A stretch of 64,000 nucleotides of DNA from Brevibacillus sp. JNUCC-41. GTDB lineage: Bacteria; Bacillota; Bacilli; Bacillales; DSM-1321. The translations under genes and the position numbers were made by a program. The notes under the pieces were generated by a model that was given only the letters and a program-made list of their open reading frames with translations, was not told the origin of the DNA and ran no database searches. Shown here one piece after another: positions 34,303-43,626 of this stretch. Numbering within the stretch: position 1 is the stretch's first letter; each line of letters opens with the position of its first letter. The stretch lies in assembly GCF_014844095.1 (NCBI RefSeq), contig NZ_CP062163.1, positions 4,683,501 to 4,747,500 of the forward strand, given 5' to 3'.

Positions 34303-36696
34303 TTATACAGTTGCTTCTTCCTGTTTTTCATTTAATGCACCGTTCAATTTCTTATACCGATAAATAAAGTAAAGAAGTGATAATATTAATGCCACAACGA
34401 GGAATATGGCCAATATGCCAAGATTATGCCACATGAAGCTATAATCTCCTGTTGAGATGACTGCACGGAAAGCATTAATAGAATATGTCATCGGTAAGAA
34501 CGGTGTGAATCCTTGCAGGAAGCCAGGAACTAATTCATTCGGGAATGTTCCGCCACTGCTGGTCAGTTGAAGAATCAAAATCAATAATGCTATGAACCGG
34601 CCAGGATTGTCAAAGGCCGAACCCAGGAACTGAATGATTGCCATGAATGTACAGCTAGCAAGAATGCTTACTGCAAAAAATAGCGGCAGGCTCGTAACAT
34701 TGATTCCAAGACCTAAAATTAAAATCGAGTCCACCAATATGGCTTGACAGATTCCTATGAGTGCCATGACGCTGTATTTACTAATAAACCAGCTAAATCC
34801 ACTCGCGGGTTTTACAGCAGGATCTTTTAACGGGAAAATGATCGTCAGAACGATAGCCCCGATAAATAAACTTAATGAAATTAAATATGGGGCAAAACTA
34901 GTGCCATAGTTCGGGACATCATTAATTGGTAATTTATCCACTTTAACTGGGCTTGCAAACATGTCAAATACTTCATCATTGGACTTTATCTTGCCTGCTT
35001 CGTCTGCCCCATCACTTAATTCGTCATGTAATTCTGCAGATCCATCTGAAAGTTTGGCGATTCCATCTTGTAACTTAATGGCTCCATTCGCCAGTTCTCC
35101 CATTCCGCTAGTAAGGCTGGATGAACCTTCCTTCAACTTATCCGTTCCTGTAACCAGACCTTTCGAACCTTCGGAAAGCTGTGAGGTTCCACTTGATAAT
35201 TGCTTGGAGCCATCTTCAAGCTGATCAAGCCCGCTTACCAAGTTATTGCTGCCTTCGGTTAACTGTCCAAGCCCACTTTGTGCAGAATCTATACTATCAC
35301 CAAATGTTGTCAAGCCAGATACCAATTGACCTTGACCATTTTTCAGTTCATTCGCCCCATTGGCGAGTTTATCCTGAGCTTGCTTCAATTGAGTGAAACC
35401 GCCGCTTATTGCACTTGTGCCTTCACCTAACTGATTAGCTCCAGCACTAAGACTATTTGAGCCCTTAGCAATTTCAGTTGCACTTGCCGATAGTTTACCT
35501 ACTCCTTCAGATACTCCTTTACTACCTTCACTGATGCGGGTTAGAGAAGTGATCACTCCCTCCAAACGCGCTTTCTCTGCAGGATCATCCGTAGCTTCTG
35601 ATTGTTGTTTCAATCCGGAAATAACCTCATCCAAACCTGCCGAAACTTCAGATGCCCCAGCTTTTGCTTCGTTCGATGCTGCACTCCATTCAGACAATGA
35701 ACCTGAAAGTTGGGAAGCCCCAGCAGCTACACCATTTGCTCCCTCTGTCAAAGCGGGCAGCTTTTCTTCGATTTGATTGAAGCCCTCTAAAGACTGTTGC
35801 AGTCCAGAGGCCAATCCACCAGTACCCGCTTCAGATTTCTTGGCTCCTTTCAAAAGCTCGGATTGCCCATCTTTCATCTGTCCAACACCAGAGCTAAACT
35901 GTTGTAACCCTTGATTGAGTTCTTTTGATCCTGCGGCTGCCGAACCGACCCCATTCGAAAAGGTCAATGATTTTTCAGCTAATTTTTCCAGGTTTTCATG
36001 GATTTCGACAGAACCTGAATGAAGGGAATCAATTCCTTCATCGACTTTTTTGGAACCTTCTTTAGCAGAGTTAATTCCTTCACCAAGTTCATTTGATCCG
36101 TTCTTCACTGTATCTGTTCCATCTTTCAATTCTCCAGCTCCATCACTGGCACTTTTGAGTCCGTCAGCCATTTCGTTCAAATTATCGAACATTGACTCCG
36201 CATAGGTTTTCGTAACGGCTGACGAAACCTCCCCTTTAATTTTCTCCGAAGCTGCGTCACCTATTTTTGTGGATATATAGTTGAACCCTTCATTGGACGT
36301 ATAAATTAAATCAAGTTTTTCCGGATTGTCCTCCTGTAAGGTCGTTGCATTTTTGGAGAAGTTCTTCGGAATTTCTATTTTCATGTAATAATCTTGTTTT
36401 TCCAGGCCTTCATTTGCTTCTTTTTGATTGACAAAATGCCAATCGAAATCCTTCTTTTCCTTTAACTCCTTGACTAAATCTTTTCCTATTGTAAGTTCCG
36501 ATTCATTGAACTCCGCACCCTCATCCATGTTGACAATGGCAACAGGCAATTGGTCCACCTTCCCATATGGATCCCAAAATGCCCACAGGAAAGTGCCGCT
36601 GTATAATAAGGGAATCAGTATGATCCCTATTATGGAAATGAGTATCATAGGATGTTTTATTATGGCTAAAAATTCACCCTTTAAAGATTTTAACAC
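34303..36696 (-). CDS. yhgE: YhgE/Pip domain membrane protein
   Basis: A 797-residue protein. One N-terminal span (about 16-40, with the YSGTFLWAFWDPYGKVDQLP hallmark of YhgE/Pip) is followed by a large extracytoplasmic part. That part contains a very long series of heptad-like repeats (roughly residues 180-590) of the form LxxGxxxLxxG, for example LKDGTDTVKNGSNELGEGIN. Five or six spans at the C-terminus carry an ABC-2-type permease-like fold. Homologs serve as phage receptors or type VII secretion-linked membrane proteins in some Firmicutes. GTG 36696 follows AGGAGGG. The IS insertion has separated its terminator hairpin from the T-run. Confidence 0.88.
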   Translation of the reverse strand: MLKSLKGEFLAIIKHPMILISIIGIILIPLLYSGTFLWAFWDPYGKVDQLPVAIVNMDEGAEFNESELTIGKDLVKELKEKKDFDWHFVNQKEANEGLEKQDYYMKIEIPKNFSKNATTLQEDNPEKLDLIYTSNEGFNYISTKIGDAASEKIKGEVSSAVTKTYAESMFDNLNEMADGLKSASDGAGELKDGTDTVKNGSNELGEGINSAKEGSKKVDEGIDSLHSGSVEIHENLEKLAEKSLTFSNGVGSAAAGSKELNQGLQQFSSGVGQMKDGQSELLKGAKKSEAGTGGLASGLQQSLEGFNQIEEKLPALTEGANGVAAGASQLSGSLSEWSAASNEAKAGASEVSAGLDEVISGLKQQSEATDDPAEKARLEGVITSLTRISEGSKGVSEGVGKLSASATEIAKGSNSLSAGANQLGEGTSAISGGFTQLKQAQDKLANGANELKNGQGQLVSGLTTFGDSIDSAQSGLGQLTEGSNNLVSGLDQLEDGSKQLSSGTSQLSEGSKGLVTGTDKLKEGSSSLTSGMGELANGAIKLQDGIAKLSDGSAELHDELSDGADEAGKIKSNDEVFDMFASPVKVDKLPINDVPNYGTSFAPYLISLSLFIGAIVLTIIFPLKDPAVKPASGFSWFISKYSVMALIGICQAILVDSILILGLGINVTSLPLFFAVSILASCTFMAIIQFLGSAFDNPGRFIALLILILQLTSSGGTFPNELVPGFLQGFTPFLPMTYSINAFRAVISTGDYSFMWHNLGILAIFLVVALILSLLYFIYRYKKLNGALNEKQEEATV

Positions 36697-37119
36697 GCCT
36701 ACCAAGCCCTCCTATACGACGAATATGCCGTTTATTTAATCTATCTCGGTGAAAAACGGATTGAAAAATACATATTTAACTCATTTGCTTCTGCAATATA
36801 TATTTAAAATTAACTATCTTAATCTTTAATATATATTTACTTTTCACGCAAATAATAACTAATGACTATATTGTTCATTCGGTCATTATCACGAAAATAA
36901 TATAACATTTTTCCATTCTTTTATCAATATTTTTTCACTGTCTTACATCCTATATCTACTATTTATCCCTTTATATCCTGTTTAAATTGCCTCTTAACTG
37001 ATTAAGACCTTAGCATCGGCTGATAAAATCCCCTCTATTTTTCACGGCAAAAAAGGGCATCCATTTTGGATACCCTTTTAATAAGGTATATAAGCATAAT
37101 TAAATGAAGCGCTTACAAA
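36697..37119. other. Intergenic stretch upstream of yhgE
   Basis: AT-rich. It holds an imperfect palindrome AATGAC (36861-36866) and GTCATT (36882-36887), spaced like a TetR-type operator, and the terminator at 37049. No gene or other element was seen. Confidence 0.4.
37049..37080 (-). terminator. Terminator of the nitronate monooxygenase-like gene
   Basis: Hairpin AAGGGTATCC/GGATGCCCTT on the minus strand followed by T-run. Confidence 0.75.
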
Positions 37120-38118
37120 TCATTTTGTTATAATGCCTTTTAATTTTTCCGCCTGTCCGTTCAGTTTCTTTAAGGATTGCTGATATTCTTTTTCTAATTG
37201 TTTAATGATGCCTGCGGCGGTATCTATTTTTTTAATCGCCCCCACACCATGACCCGCTGACCAAATATCACGCCACGCTTTAGATTCAGATGATTTGGAC
37301 ATGCTGTCAAAATCGACTTTTTCTTTTTTGGCTAATTGTTCCGGGTCCAATCCTTCCTTTCTGATGCTCGGTTTCAGCATATTACAATTAACTCCTGAAA
37401 ATGCATCAGTCAAGATGATGTCATCATGATCAGAATCGACAAGCATTTCACGATAATCATCATTGGCCCTGCTCTCTTTCGCCACGATAAAACGAGTACC
37501 CATATATGCAAGATCCGCTCCTGCAGCCTGAGCTGCCAAGATACTGTGACCAGTACTGATGGATCCGGCAAGCAAAATGATTCCGTCCCAGAATGTTCTT
37601 ACGCTGTCCACGAAAGCAAAGCTATTTATTTCACCAGCATGACCACCGGCTCCCGCAGCAACCAAGATCAATCCGTCCACACCTGACTCCGCAGCTTTTT
37701 TTGCAAAATCCACGGAGCTGACATCCGAAAAGACCAACCCGCCATAGCTATGTACGACATCAACCACATGTTTTGGTGAACCTAATGATGTAATGACGAT
37801 GGGAGGCTGATGTTTTTTGACCAATTCCAACTCTTCTTCAAGACGGCTATATGTACGGTGGACAACCATATTCATTGCCCATGGAGCAATCTTTGAGCCA
37901 GGTTCTTTATCCTTTGCTGCAATCAATGTATCGTTTATATCACTCATCCATTGATCCAACACCTCAATCGGCCGCGCATTCGGTGCTGGAAAAGAGCCAA
38001 TTACCCCATTCAAGCAGCATTCTTTCACTAACTCAGGACCCGATATTAAAAACATAGGTGCTGAGATAACTGGTAAAGATAATTGATTCCACCATTGTTC
38101 AGGCAAACTTCTTGTCAT
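37120..38118 (-). CDS. Nitronate monooxygenase family (2-nitropropane dioxygenase-like) flavoprotein
   Basis: A 332-residue TIM-barrel FMN enzyme. Recognisable family segments are LPVISAPMFLISGPELV at the N-terminus, LVAAGAGGHAGEIN (FMN-binding glycine-rich loop) and ILLAGSISTGHSILAAQAAGADLAYMGTRFI (phosphate site). The C-terminus is lysine-rich. It probably oxidises nitronates or a related substrate such as propionate 3-nitronate, by family precedent. ATG 38118 follows GGGAGGT. Monocistronic. Confidence 0.82.
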   Translation of the reverse strand: MTRSLPEQWWNQLSLPVISAPMFLISGPELVKECCLNGVIGSFPAPNARPIEVLDQWMSDINDTLIAAKDKEPGSKIAPWAMNMVVHRTYSRLEEELELVKKHQPPIVITSLGSPKHVVDVVHSYGGLVFSDVSSVDFAKKAAESGVDGLILVAAGAGGHAGEINSFAFVDSVRTFWDGIILLAGSISTGHSILAAQAAGADLAYMGTRFIVAKESRANDDYREMLVDSDHDDIILTDAFSGVNCNMLKPSIRKEGLDPEQLAKKEKVDFDSMSKSSESKAWRDIWSAGHGVGAIKKIDTAAGIIKQLEKEYQQSLKKLNGQAEKLKGIITK

Positions 38119-38248
38119 CTATGAAACCTCCCATTTTAGTATATTACCAAAATATAACACTGCAAGATTATCATACTTCTAAAATACACAATTTTCAAGA
38201 AATTAATTCAGCAGCTGAATTAACTTGTCATGAAACGCCATCTCAATA

Positions 38249-38284
38249 AAAAAACTGTATATGGATACATCCCATATACAGTTT
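38249..38284 (-). terminator. Terminator of the HAD phosphatase gene
   Basis: Stem AAACTGTATATGG/CCATATACAGTTT with seven T on the minus strand. Confidence 0.85.
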
Positions 38285-38288
38285 CGAT

Positions 38289-39032
38289 TCAATTTGAAAG
38301 CGCCCATTTACGAATGGCCTTGGCCACACCATCTTCATCGTTTGTTGCTGTAACCCAATCTGCCTTTTCTTTCACAATTTCTTGGGCGTTTCCCATGGCC
38401 ACACCCACTTTTGCATCAGAAATCATTGCAAGGTCGTTAAGGCTGTCACCTACAGCCATAACATTATCCATCGTAATATCGAGCAATGAACATACGAGCT
38501 TGATCGCTTTCGCTTTATTAACGCCCATGGCATTCACTTCAATATTCGTTGGGCTAGAATTGCTTATTTCAAAGTTTCCTTTTGATGCCAGTTCATCCAT
38601 GATGATTTGGCGGATGTCATCATCAGCTGTATCAAAACCGAATTTAAGCCATTGCGAATCATGGATTTTTTCAGGCATTTCAGCCCTGTAAATATTATCG
38701 CAACTAATCGCCCAAAAATGTGTACCGTGTTTTTGGCTTAATTCCCACATCCATTGTATGGATTCACTATCGACGACATTCCTTTCCACCAGTTTTCCTT
38801 GATTATCGTATATTTCGCTTCCGTTTACGGTAATGAGGTATGATTGGAGTTCCATTGACTTTGCAAAATCACTGCAGGTCGCGTAGGATCTCCCTGTGCT
38901 CAATACAACAAAAATCCCTTGATTTTCTGCTTCTTTTATCGCTCTCCGATTTTCTTTTGATATCTCTCCATCCTTATTGAGAAGCGTGCCATCCATATCA
39001 AGTGCAACCAGCTTAATATCTTGTTCCTTCAT
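38289..39032 (-). CDS. Cof-type HAD-IIB family phosphatase
   Basis: A 247-residue sugar-phosphatase-like HAD enzyme. Motif I is LVALDMDGTLL, motif II VVLSTGRS, motif III includes the lysine in NKAKAIKL, and motif IV reads VMAVGDSLNDLAMI. The C2B cap occupies about residues 85-185. Family members hydrolyse phosphorylated sugars, FMN or related metabolites. ATG 39032 follows GAAGGGTGA. Monocistronic; substrate unknown. Confidence 0.88.
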   Translation of the reverse strand: MKEQDIKLVALDMDGTLLNKDGEISKENRRAIKEAENQGIFVVLSTGRSYATCSDFAKSMELQSYLITVNGSEIYDNQGKLVERNVVDSESIQWMWELSQKHGTHFWAISCDNIYRAEMPEKIHDSQWLKFGFDTADDDIRQIIMDELASKGNFEISNSSPTNIEVNAMGVNKAKAIKLVCSLLDITMDNVMAVGDSLNDLAMISDAKVGVAMGNAQEIVKEKADWVTATNDEDGVAKAIRKWALSN

Positions 39033-39209
39033 TCTTATTCACCCTTCCATAATCCTTCTTTATGTAACTAAGTCCATGATAGCTTATAATGCATACGTTA
39101 GGAAAGTACGTGAATAATTGAACAGGCATTGCCATTTGTTTTCATGATTTTTATAATCCACCAAATATCTTTATCCGGCCACTTTATATTCTGCCAATCT
39201 AAACATCCT

Positions 39210-40205
39210 CTACTCCCTTTCTTTTTTCATTTCATTCAATTCTTTTTTTAGCTGACCTTCCCATTTTGGGATACCATCATTTTCATCAAATTCTATAATG
39301 ACATCCGTTACTCCTCTTTCCTTGAATATCTCATTAAACAACCGATCTTTAATGTCATCCGCTTGGGCGATTGAAATATGGGGATCGAGTTCAACTTCAA
39401 GTTCAACATGAAAGTCTTCTCCTTCTTTTATTACGGCAAGTTTCTGTATATCCCTTACGTCTGGATCATCCATGACCATAGTTCCAATTTTTTGTCGCAT
39501 TTCAATATCGGCTTCCCCAAGAGCACCTGCAGCATTATCAAGAAATACCCTACCAACCACATAGAACATCCCGAGACCGATCATGACGGAAGCAACGCCT
39601 TCAGCTTGGATGAAGGGCGTGAAGTTTGCTAATAAAATGGCAATTATCGCTAGTACCCCACCACCGGTTGCTACCATATCTTCCATGAATACTAATTTCG
39701 TCGCCGGTTTTGCTCTTTTTAAACCAGCGAAGCTCTTAAATATGATGGCTGCTCCTTTAGCTTCGATTCCAGTCTCATGCACCACTTCTTTCATCGCTTT
39801 AAATAATACATATGATTCCAACACAACCGCTAACGAAAGGACCGACAAGTTAATAAGGATACCAGTTGATTCTACAGGGTGCAAAATGTGATGGAATCCT
39901 TCTTTAATCGTTTCATAAGACATGATCCCGACAACCAACACTGCCCCTAATAATACGAGGTTAACCAAACGTCCAAAACCATCTGGGAATCGATCAGTTG
40001 GTGACTTTTTACTTAGTGCGGATCCAATAAATACGAAAAACTGATTCGCAGCATCGCCCAAAGTATGTAAAGTTTCAGCAAACATGGCTACATTGCCTGT
40101 CATGAAATAAGCAACCCCTTTTAGCACAGCGATGATACTATTCACACAGGCAGCAATGAACGCCGATTTATTACCTTGTTTTAATAACCGAAATAACTCT
40201 TTCAT
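39210..40205 (-). CDS. Cation diffusion facilitator (CDF) family transporter
   Basis: A 331-residue metal exporter. Six membrane spans cover about 15-235, with the intramembrane site in ETLHTLGDAANQF (H and D four residues apart). The C-terminal cytoplasmic domain (about 240-310) shows DVRDIQKLAVIKEGEDFHVELEVELD and Asp/Glu-rich ends. It is likely to export Zn2+, Co2+ or Mn2+ in exchange for protons. ATG 40205 follows AAGGGGGGT. No metal-responsive regulator adjoins. Confidence 0.85.
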   Translation of the reverse strand: MKELFRLLKQGNKSAFIAACVNSIIAVLKGVAYFMTGNVAMFAETLHTLGDAANQFFVFIGSALSKKSPTDRFPDGFGRLVNLVLLGAVLVVGIMSYETIKEGFHHILHPVESTGILINLSVLSLAVVLESYVLFKAMKEVVHETGIEAKGAAIIFKSFAGLKRAKPATKLVFMEDMVATGGGVLAIIAILLANFTPFIQAEGVASVMIGLGMFYVVGRVFLDNAAGALGEADIEMRQKIGTMVMDDPDVRDIQKLAVIKEGEDFHVELEVELDPHISIAQADDIKDRLFNEIFKERGVTDVIIEFDENDGIPKWEGQLKKELNEMKKERE

Positions 40206-40423
40206 ATAAAAACCCCCCTTATATTATTATAAATCCATTATCATAATGTATTATCCCCAACACTGGAAAATATGAAACCACATAAGCCAAACCGTTATCT
40301 ATACGATTGGTAATGGTCATAAGTTGTAACTCCCACAAACCAATATATTCCAGGAACGGACCCTTCTATCCTAATAAGTTCACATGAATGCATTCATTCC
40401 TATTGAAAACTGATTAATACACA

Positions 40424-40455
40424 AAAAAGGGAGTAAGCGGCGGCTTACTCCCTTT
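40424..40455 (-). terminator. Terminator of the gene at 40478
   Basis: Stem AAAGGGAGTAAGC/GCTTACTCCCTTT with six T on the minus strand. Confidence 0.88.
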
Positions 40456-40477
40456 CGCAAGAACTTCTACGTTAAGC

Positions 40478-41230
40478 TTACATCTCTTGTTTCACTAACT
40501 TAGATGGATTATTAACTTTATATCGTATTTCTTTATCGTATTTTTTGTCGACCACTTTTCCATCAAACTCGATTGCGTCCCCTTCTTCGAGCTCAGCTTT
40601 TTTTAATGTCTTGCTATATCCACACCAAGCATCGCCGATAGTCAATGCAGGCTCCGTTGTCACTTTGACATTCTCCAAGAGTATGACTTCATCTTCTTCA
40701 CCAGTGAAATGGTTCATTTTCGCCGTAAACTCCTTGACTGTTGCGGTGAAATGCACTTTTTCCCCAGGTAAGTCCAATTTAGGTTTTGCAGTCGACTTTT
40801 TAGTTTTGGTTTTTGCTTTTTTTGGTTCTGCACTTAGCGGATCGGAGTTTTCCGTAATTGGTGCTTCCATCACCTGCTCAGTTTCACTTGAATCTGCGGA
40901 TGTTTCTGAAACCGGCCCACTCAACAATTCTTTTCCGAAACTGTTGCTTTGCATTTCCTTTAAATAGGAAGGGTGAATGCAACTAAGCTTACCATTTCCA
41001 AATTCAACAACTACAGTGTCAAGGCCATTTCCATATTGTTCATAACCTGCCAATTTAACTTTAGCTTGAAAACTACCGCTTTTATATAATAGTTCTCTTT
41101 TTACCGAACGGGCAGTGAATAATTTCCATTCCAATCCTTTAGCGATATAGTCCGTATCATCTAAAAAAGGGATATACTCTCCTTTTGGTGCAATATAATG
41201 AATCAAATCTTCAGCTGGAGTTTCAGCCAC
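40478..41230 (-). CDS. Hypothetical two-domain protein with Lys-rich linker
   Basis: A 250-residue protein without signal peptide. Residues 1-95 form a beta-rich domain (EWKLFTARSVKRELLYKSGS). A linker of about 45 residues is rich in Ser, Glu and then Lys/Thr (KKAKTKTKKSTAKPK). The C-terminal domain (about 150-245) looks like an OB-fold: VHFTATVKEFTAK, the ITLLENV-like EVILLENVKVTTEP and GDAIEFDGKVVDKKYD. This pattern is common in nucleic-acid-related proteins but no known family was identified. GTG 41230 follows TAGGAG. Its own terminator marks it as monocistronic. Confidence 0.6.
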   Translation of the reverse strand: MAETPAEDLIHYIAPKGEYIPFLDDTDYIAKGLEWKLFTARSVKRELLYKSGSFQAKVKLAGYEQYGNGLDTVVVEFGNGKLSCIHPSYLKEMQSNSFGKELLSGPVSETSADSSETEQVMEAPITENSDPLSAEPKKAKTKTKKSTAKPKLDLPGEKVHFTATVKEFTAKMNHFTGEEDEVILLENVKVTTEPALTIGDAWCGYSKTLKKAELEEGDAIEFDGKVVDKKYDKEIRYKVNNPSKLVKQEM

Positions 41231-41383
41231 AGTCACCACTCCTAATCTTTTCTATAGATTATATTCTAGCAAAGGATTTCAAAGTTGCAAATGAATGAGT
41301 ATCATGATGGGTTGATAGCAGTCAAAAATACGAACACACTTAATTATCCCCCGTTAAATGAATGCAATCAATTTTGGAACCAG

Positions 41384-41415
41384 AAAAAAAGCTGCCCACT
41401 AAGAGCAGCCTTTTT
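41384..41415 (-). terminator. Terminator of the GabP-like gene
   Basis: Stem GGCTGC/GCAGCT(T) with a T-run of seven on the minus strand. Confidence 0.75.
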
Positions 41416-41468
41416 ATTTGAATAGTCAATCATTTCTTTCTACAATCGAACGAAAAGGGCTACATAAC

Positions 41469-42878
41469 TTACCCTTCCTTAACTTGAATTTTTTTTAGTT
41501 TTCCTTCTTGGTCAGTAGAAATTACATTTTTCTTATGATAAAACAGAAAGTATGACCCAATTACTAGAATCGTGAGAAGGGTTGTAAGGAAGAATTGCAA
41601 TCTCATGGAATCAATAAACGCCTGAGCAACGAATATAATAAATAATAAGGCAATCGTCGCGTAGGTTAAATAAGGGAATAGCCACATTTTCACTTTGAGT
41701 GTCCCAGGATTTTCTTTTTCCGACTTTTTCCGCAAATACAGATGGGAAAAGGCAATAAAGATATACATGATCATCGTGACTCCTCCCGAGCTGTTAGCGA
41801 GAAAAGCAAACAATTTATCAGGGGAAACAAATTTAAATGTCGTGCACACATAAGCAAAGAAAACACTTGCCATTAACGCCCAAATCGGGATTCCCCGCTT
41901 ATTCACTCGAGAAAGGATTTTCGGTGCATCACCTTTCTTTGATAAAGAATATAACATACGAGAGCTTGTATATAGCCCTGAATTCAAAACCGAAAGCAAT
42001 GAAATGAAGATTACGATATTCATTACTTGACCCGCTGCCGGAAGGCCTGCCATATCAAATACGCTGGCATAGGGGGTTTTTAGTAAATCTTCAGCCCCCT
42101 GGGGAATTACGAGAACCAACACAGCCACTGACCCAACAAAGAAAAGAAGGAGACGCCATACAACACTGTTTATGGCTCTAATAATATTTTTTTCGGGATT
42201 TTCAGACTCCCCTGCAGCAATGGCAGCTACTTCACTTCCAGATAATGAGAAGGTAATGAATATCACACTAAGTAGGACAGGCAGAAACCCATTTGGCAAA
42301 AAGCTTCCATCTCCAGTAATGTTAGAGAGTCCTGGTGAATCGAATCCTGGAACAAATCCGAAAATCATGGCAGCACCCAGGAAAAGGAATATTACAATGG
42401 CAGCCACTTTCATGAAAGCTAACCAGTATTCAAATTCCCCATAAGCTTTGACTGAATAGATATTCGTTACCGTCATTAATATAGGGAAAGATAGACTGGC
42501 AGCCCACATAGGTATGCCAGGGAACCAATCATGAATCATAGTACCCAATAGCGTAGTTTCAATGGCAATGATGATAACCCAATTGAACCAGTATAACCAT
42601 CCTATCGTGTATCCGGCCCAGGGACCAAATGCTTGATGTGCATATGTTGAAAAGGATCCGCTATCAGGATTCACCACAGCCATTTCACCCAGCATACGCA
42701 TTATAAGCACAATCATCAATCCTGCGATTATATACGATAATATAGCACCAGGTCCTGCTGAATCAATTATTGTTCCGCTTCCGATAAATAGTCCTGCCCC
42801 AATTACCCCGCCAATAGAAATCATTGTGACATGCCTGGTCTTGAGACCATGTTTCAATTCATTTGTTTGAAGTGCCAC
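41469..42878 (-). CDS. APC-family amino acid permease, GabP-like
   Basis: A 469-residue transporter with 12 predicted spans. LKHGLKTRHVTMISIGGVIG and AGLFIGSGTIIDSAGPGAIL mark the amino acid/polyamine/organocation family. The central SGSEVAAIAAGESENPEKNI and NSGLYTSSRMLYSLSKKGDAP follow Bacillus GabP closely. GTG 42878 is favoured since GGATGGTGA is just upstream. GABA or a related omega-amino acid is a plausible substrate, which would fit the mmsA-aminotransferase operon at 15-18 kb, but this is inference. Confidence 0.82.
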   Translation of the reverse strand: MALQTNELKHGLKTRHVTMISIGGVIGAGLFIGSGTIIDSAGPGAILSYIIAGLMIVLIMRMLGEMAVVNPDSGSFSTYAHQAFGPWAGYTIGWLYWFNWVIIIAIETTLLGTMIHDWFPGIPMWAASLSFPILMTVTNIYSVKAYGEFEYWLAFMKVAAIVIFLFLGAAMIFGFVPGFDSPGLSNITGDGSFLPNGFLPVLLSVIFITFSLSGSEVAAIAAGESENPEKNIIRAINSVVWRLLLFFVGSVAVLVLVIPQGAEDLLKTPYASVFDMAGLPAAGQVMNIVIFISLLSVLNSGLYTSSRMLYSLSKKGDAPKILSRVNKRGIPIWALMASVFFAYVCTTFKFVSPDKLFAFLANSSGGVTMIMYIFIAFSHLYLRKKSEKENPGTLKVKMWLFPYLTYATIALLFIIFVAQAFIDSMRLQFFLTTLLTILVIGSYFLFYHKKNVISTDQEGKLKKIQVKEG

Positions 42879-43626
42879 TATTGTCACCATCCTTTAAAAC
42901 TGTCAATTTACCGTTTTGTAAGCAGTAAATCACTGCTCATGGGTACCCTAGTAGAAATCTTTCATTCAAAAACAATGATTACATTCATATTCCCGTTTGG
43001 ATCAATAATTTTAATGAGGCCTAATTCACAATCGGTATATGTATATTGCACAGCAAAAACTCTATTAACCGTAAGTGCTTTTCTATATATACTCCTTTTT
43101 ACTACCATCAGCCCCTCAACGAAATACACGGAAAGTACAATGATCTTTGTTGATTTTGGACTTTTCGCTTTTTGTTGAGTGAAGTCCTTTTATGTAAAAT
43201 TATAGTTACCCAGCTCTATTATTTCTTACCTCAATCTTCACCCTCTTTCATTAAAATTTTATACATATATAAATAACAGCAATATCCATGCCAAGAAAAG
43301 GATAGTTATTTTATTGGGGTTTAACGCTATTTTAAATTTAAAATGATTCATTATTGAATCGTTAACCTAAATTATGATTCATATATTAATTATTAATCCT
43401 TTTTGATCCACAATCGATTCAAAATGACAATTTTATTATTTTATTTTAAAATTTCGACACACATTTTGAAAAATAACAGAAAAAAAGATGCCAAAATCCA
43501 AATTATTATTTCTTGGCATCTTCCAAATAGATTTATTTTCACTCAGAATGATTTTGATTAATGTACAGTCCCGAAAAATATCGATAAGTATATAACGCTC
43601 TATGTAATGTCCCAATATGATATGTA
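42879..43626. other. Long AT-rich intergenic stretch with GATTCA palindrome
   Basis: About 750 bases without a supported gene. It includes a perfect inverted repeat GATTCA-TTAT-TGAATC (43345-43360), two further GATTCA copies (43376, 43416) and the kinase terminator at 43480. Confidence 0.5.
43480..43522 (-). terminator. Terminator of the histidine kinase gene
   Basis: Stem GATGCCAA/TTGGCATC followed by seven T on the minus strand, about 110 bases after the stop. Confidence 0.7.

Noticed and set aside
36861..36887. TetR-type operator before yhgE
   Set aside because: Imperfect half-sites with a long spacer and no TetR gene nearby; mentioned only in the intergenic entry.
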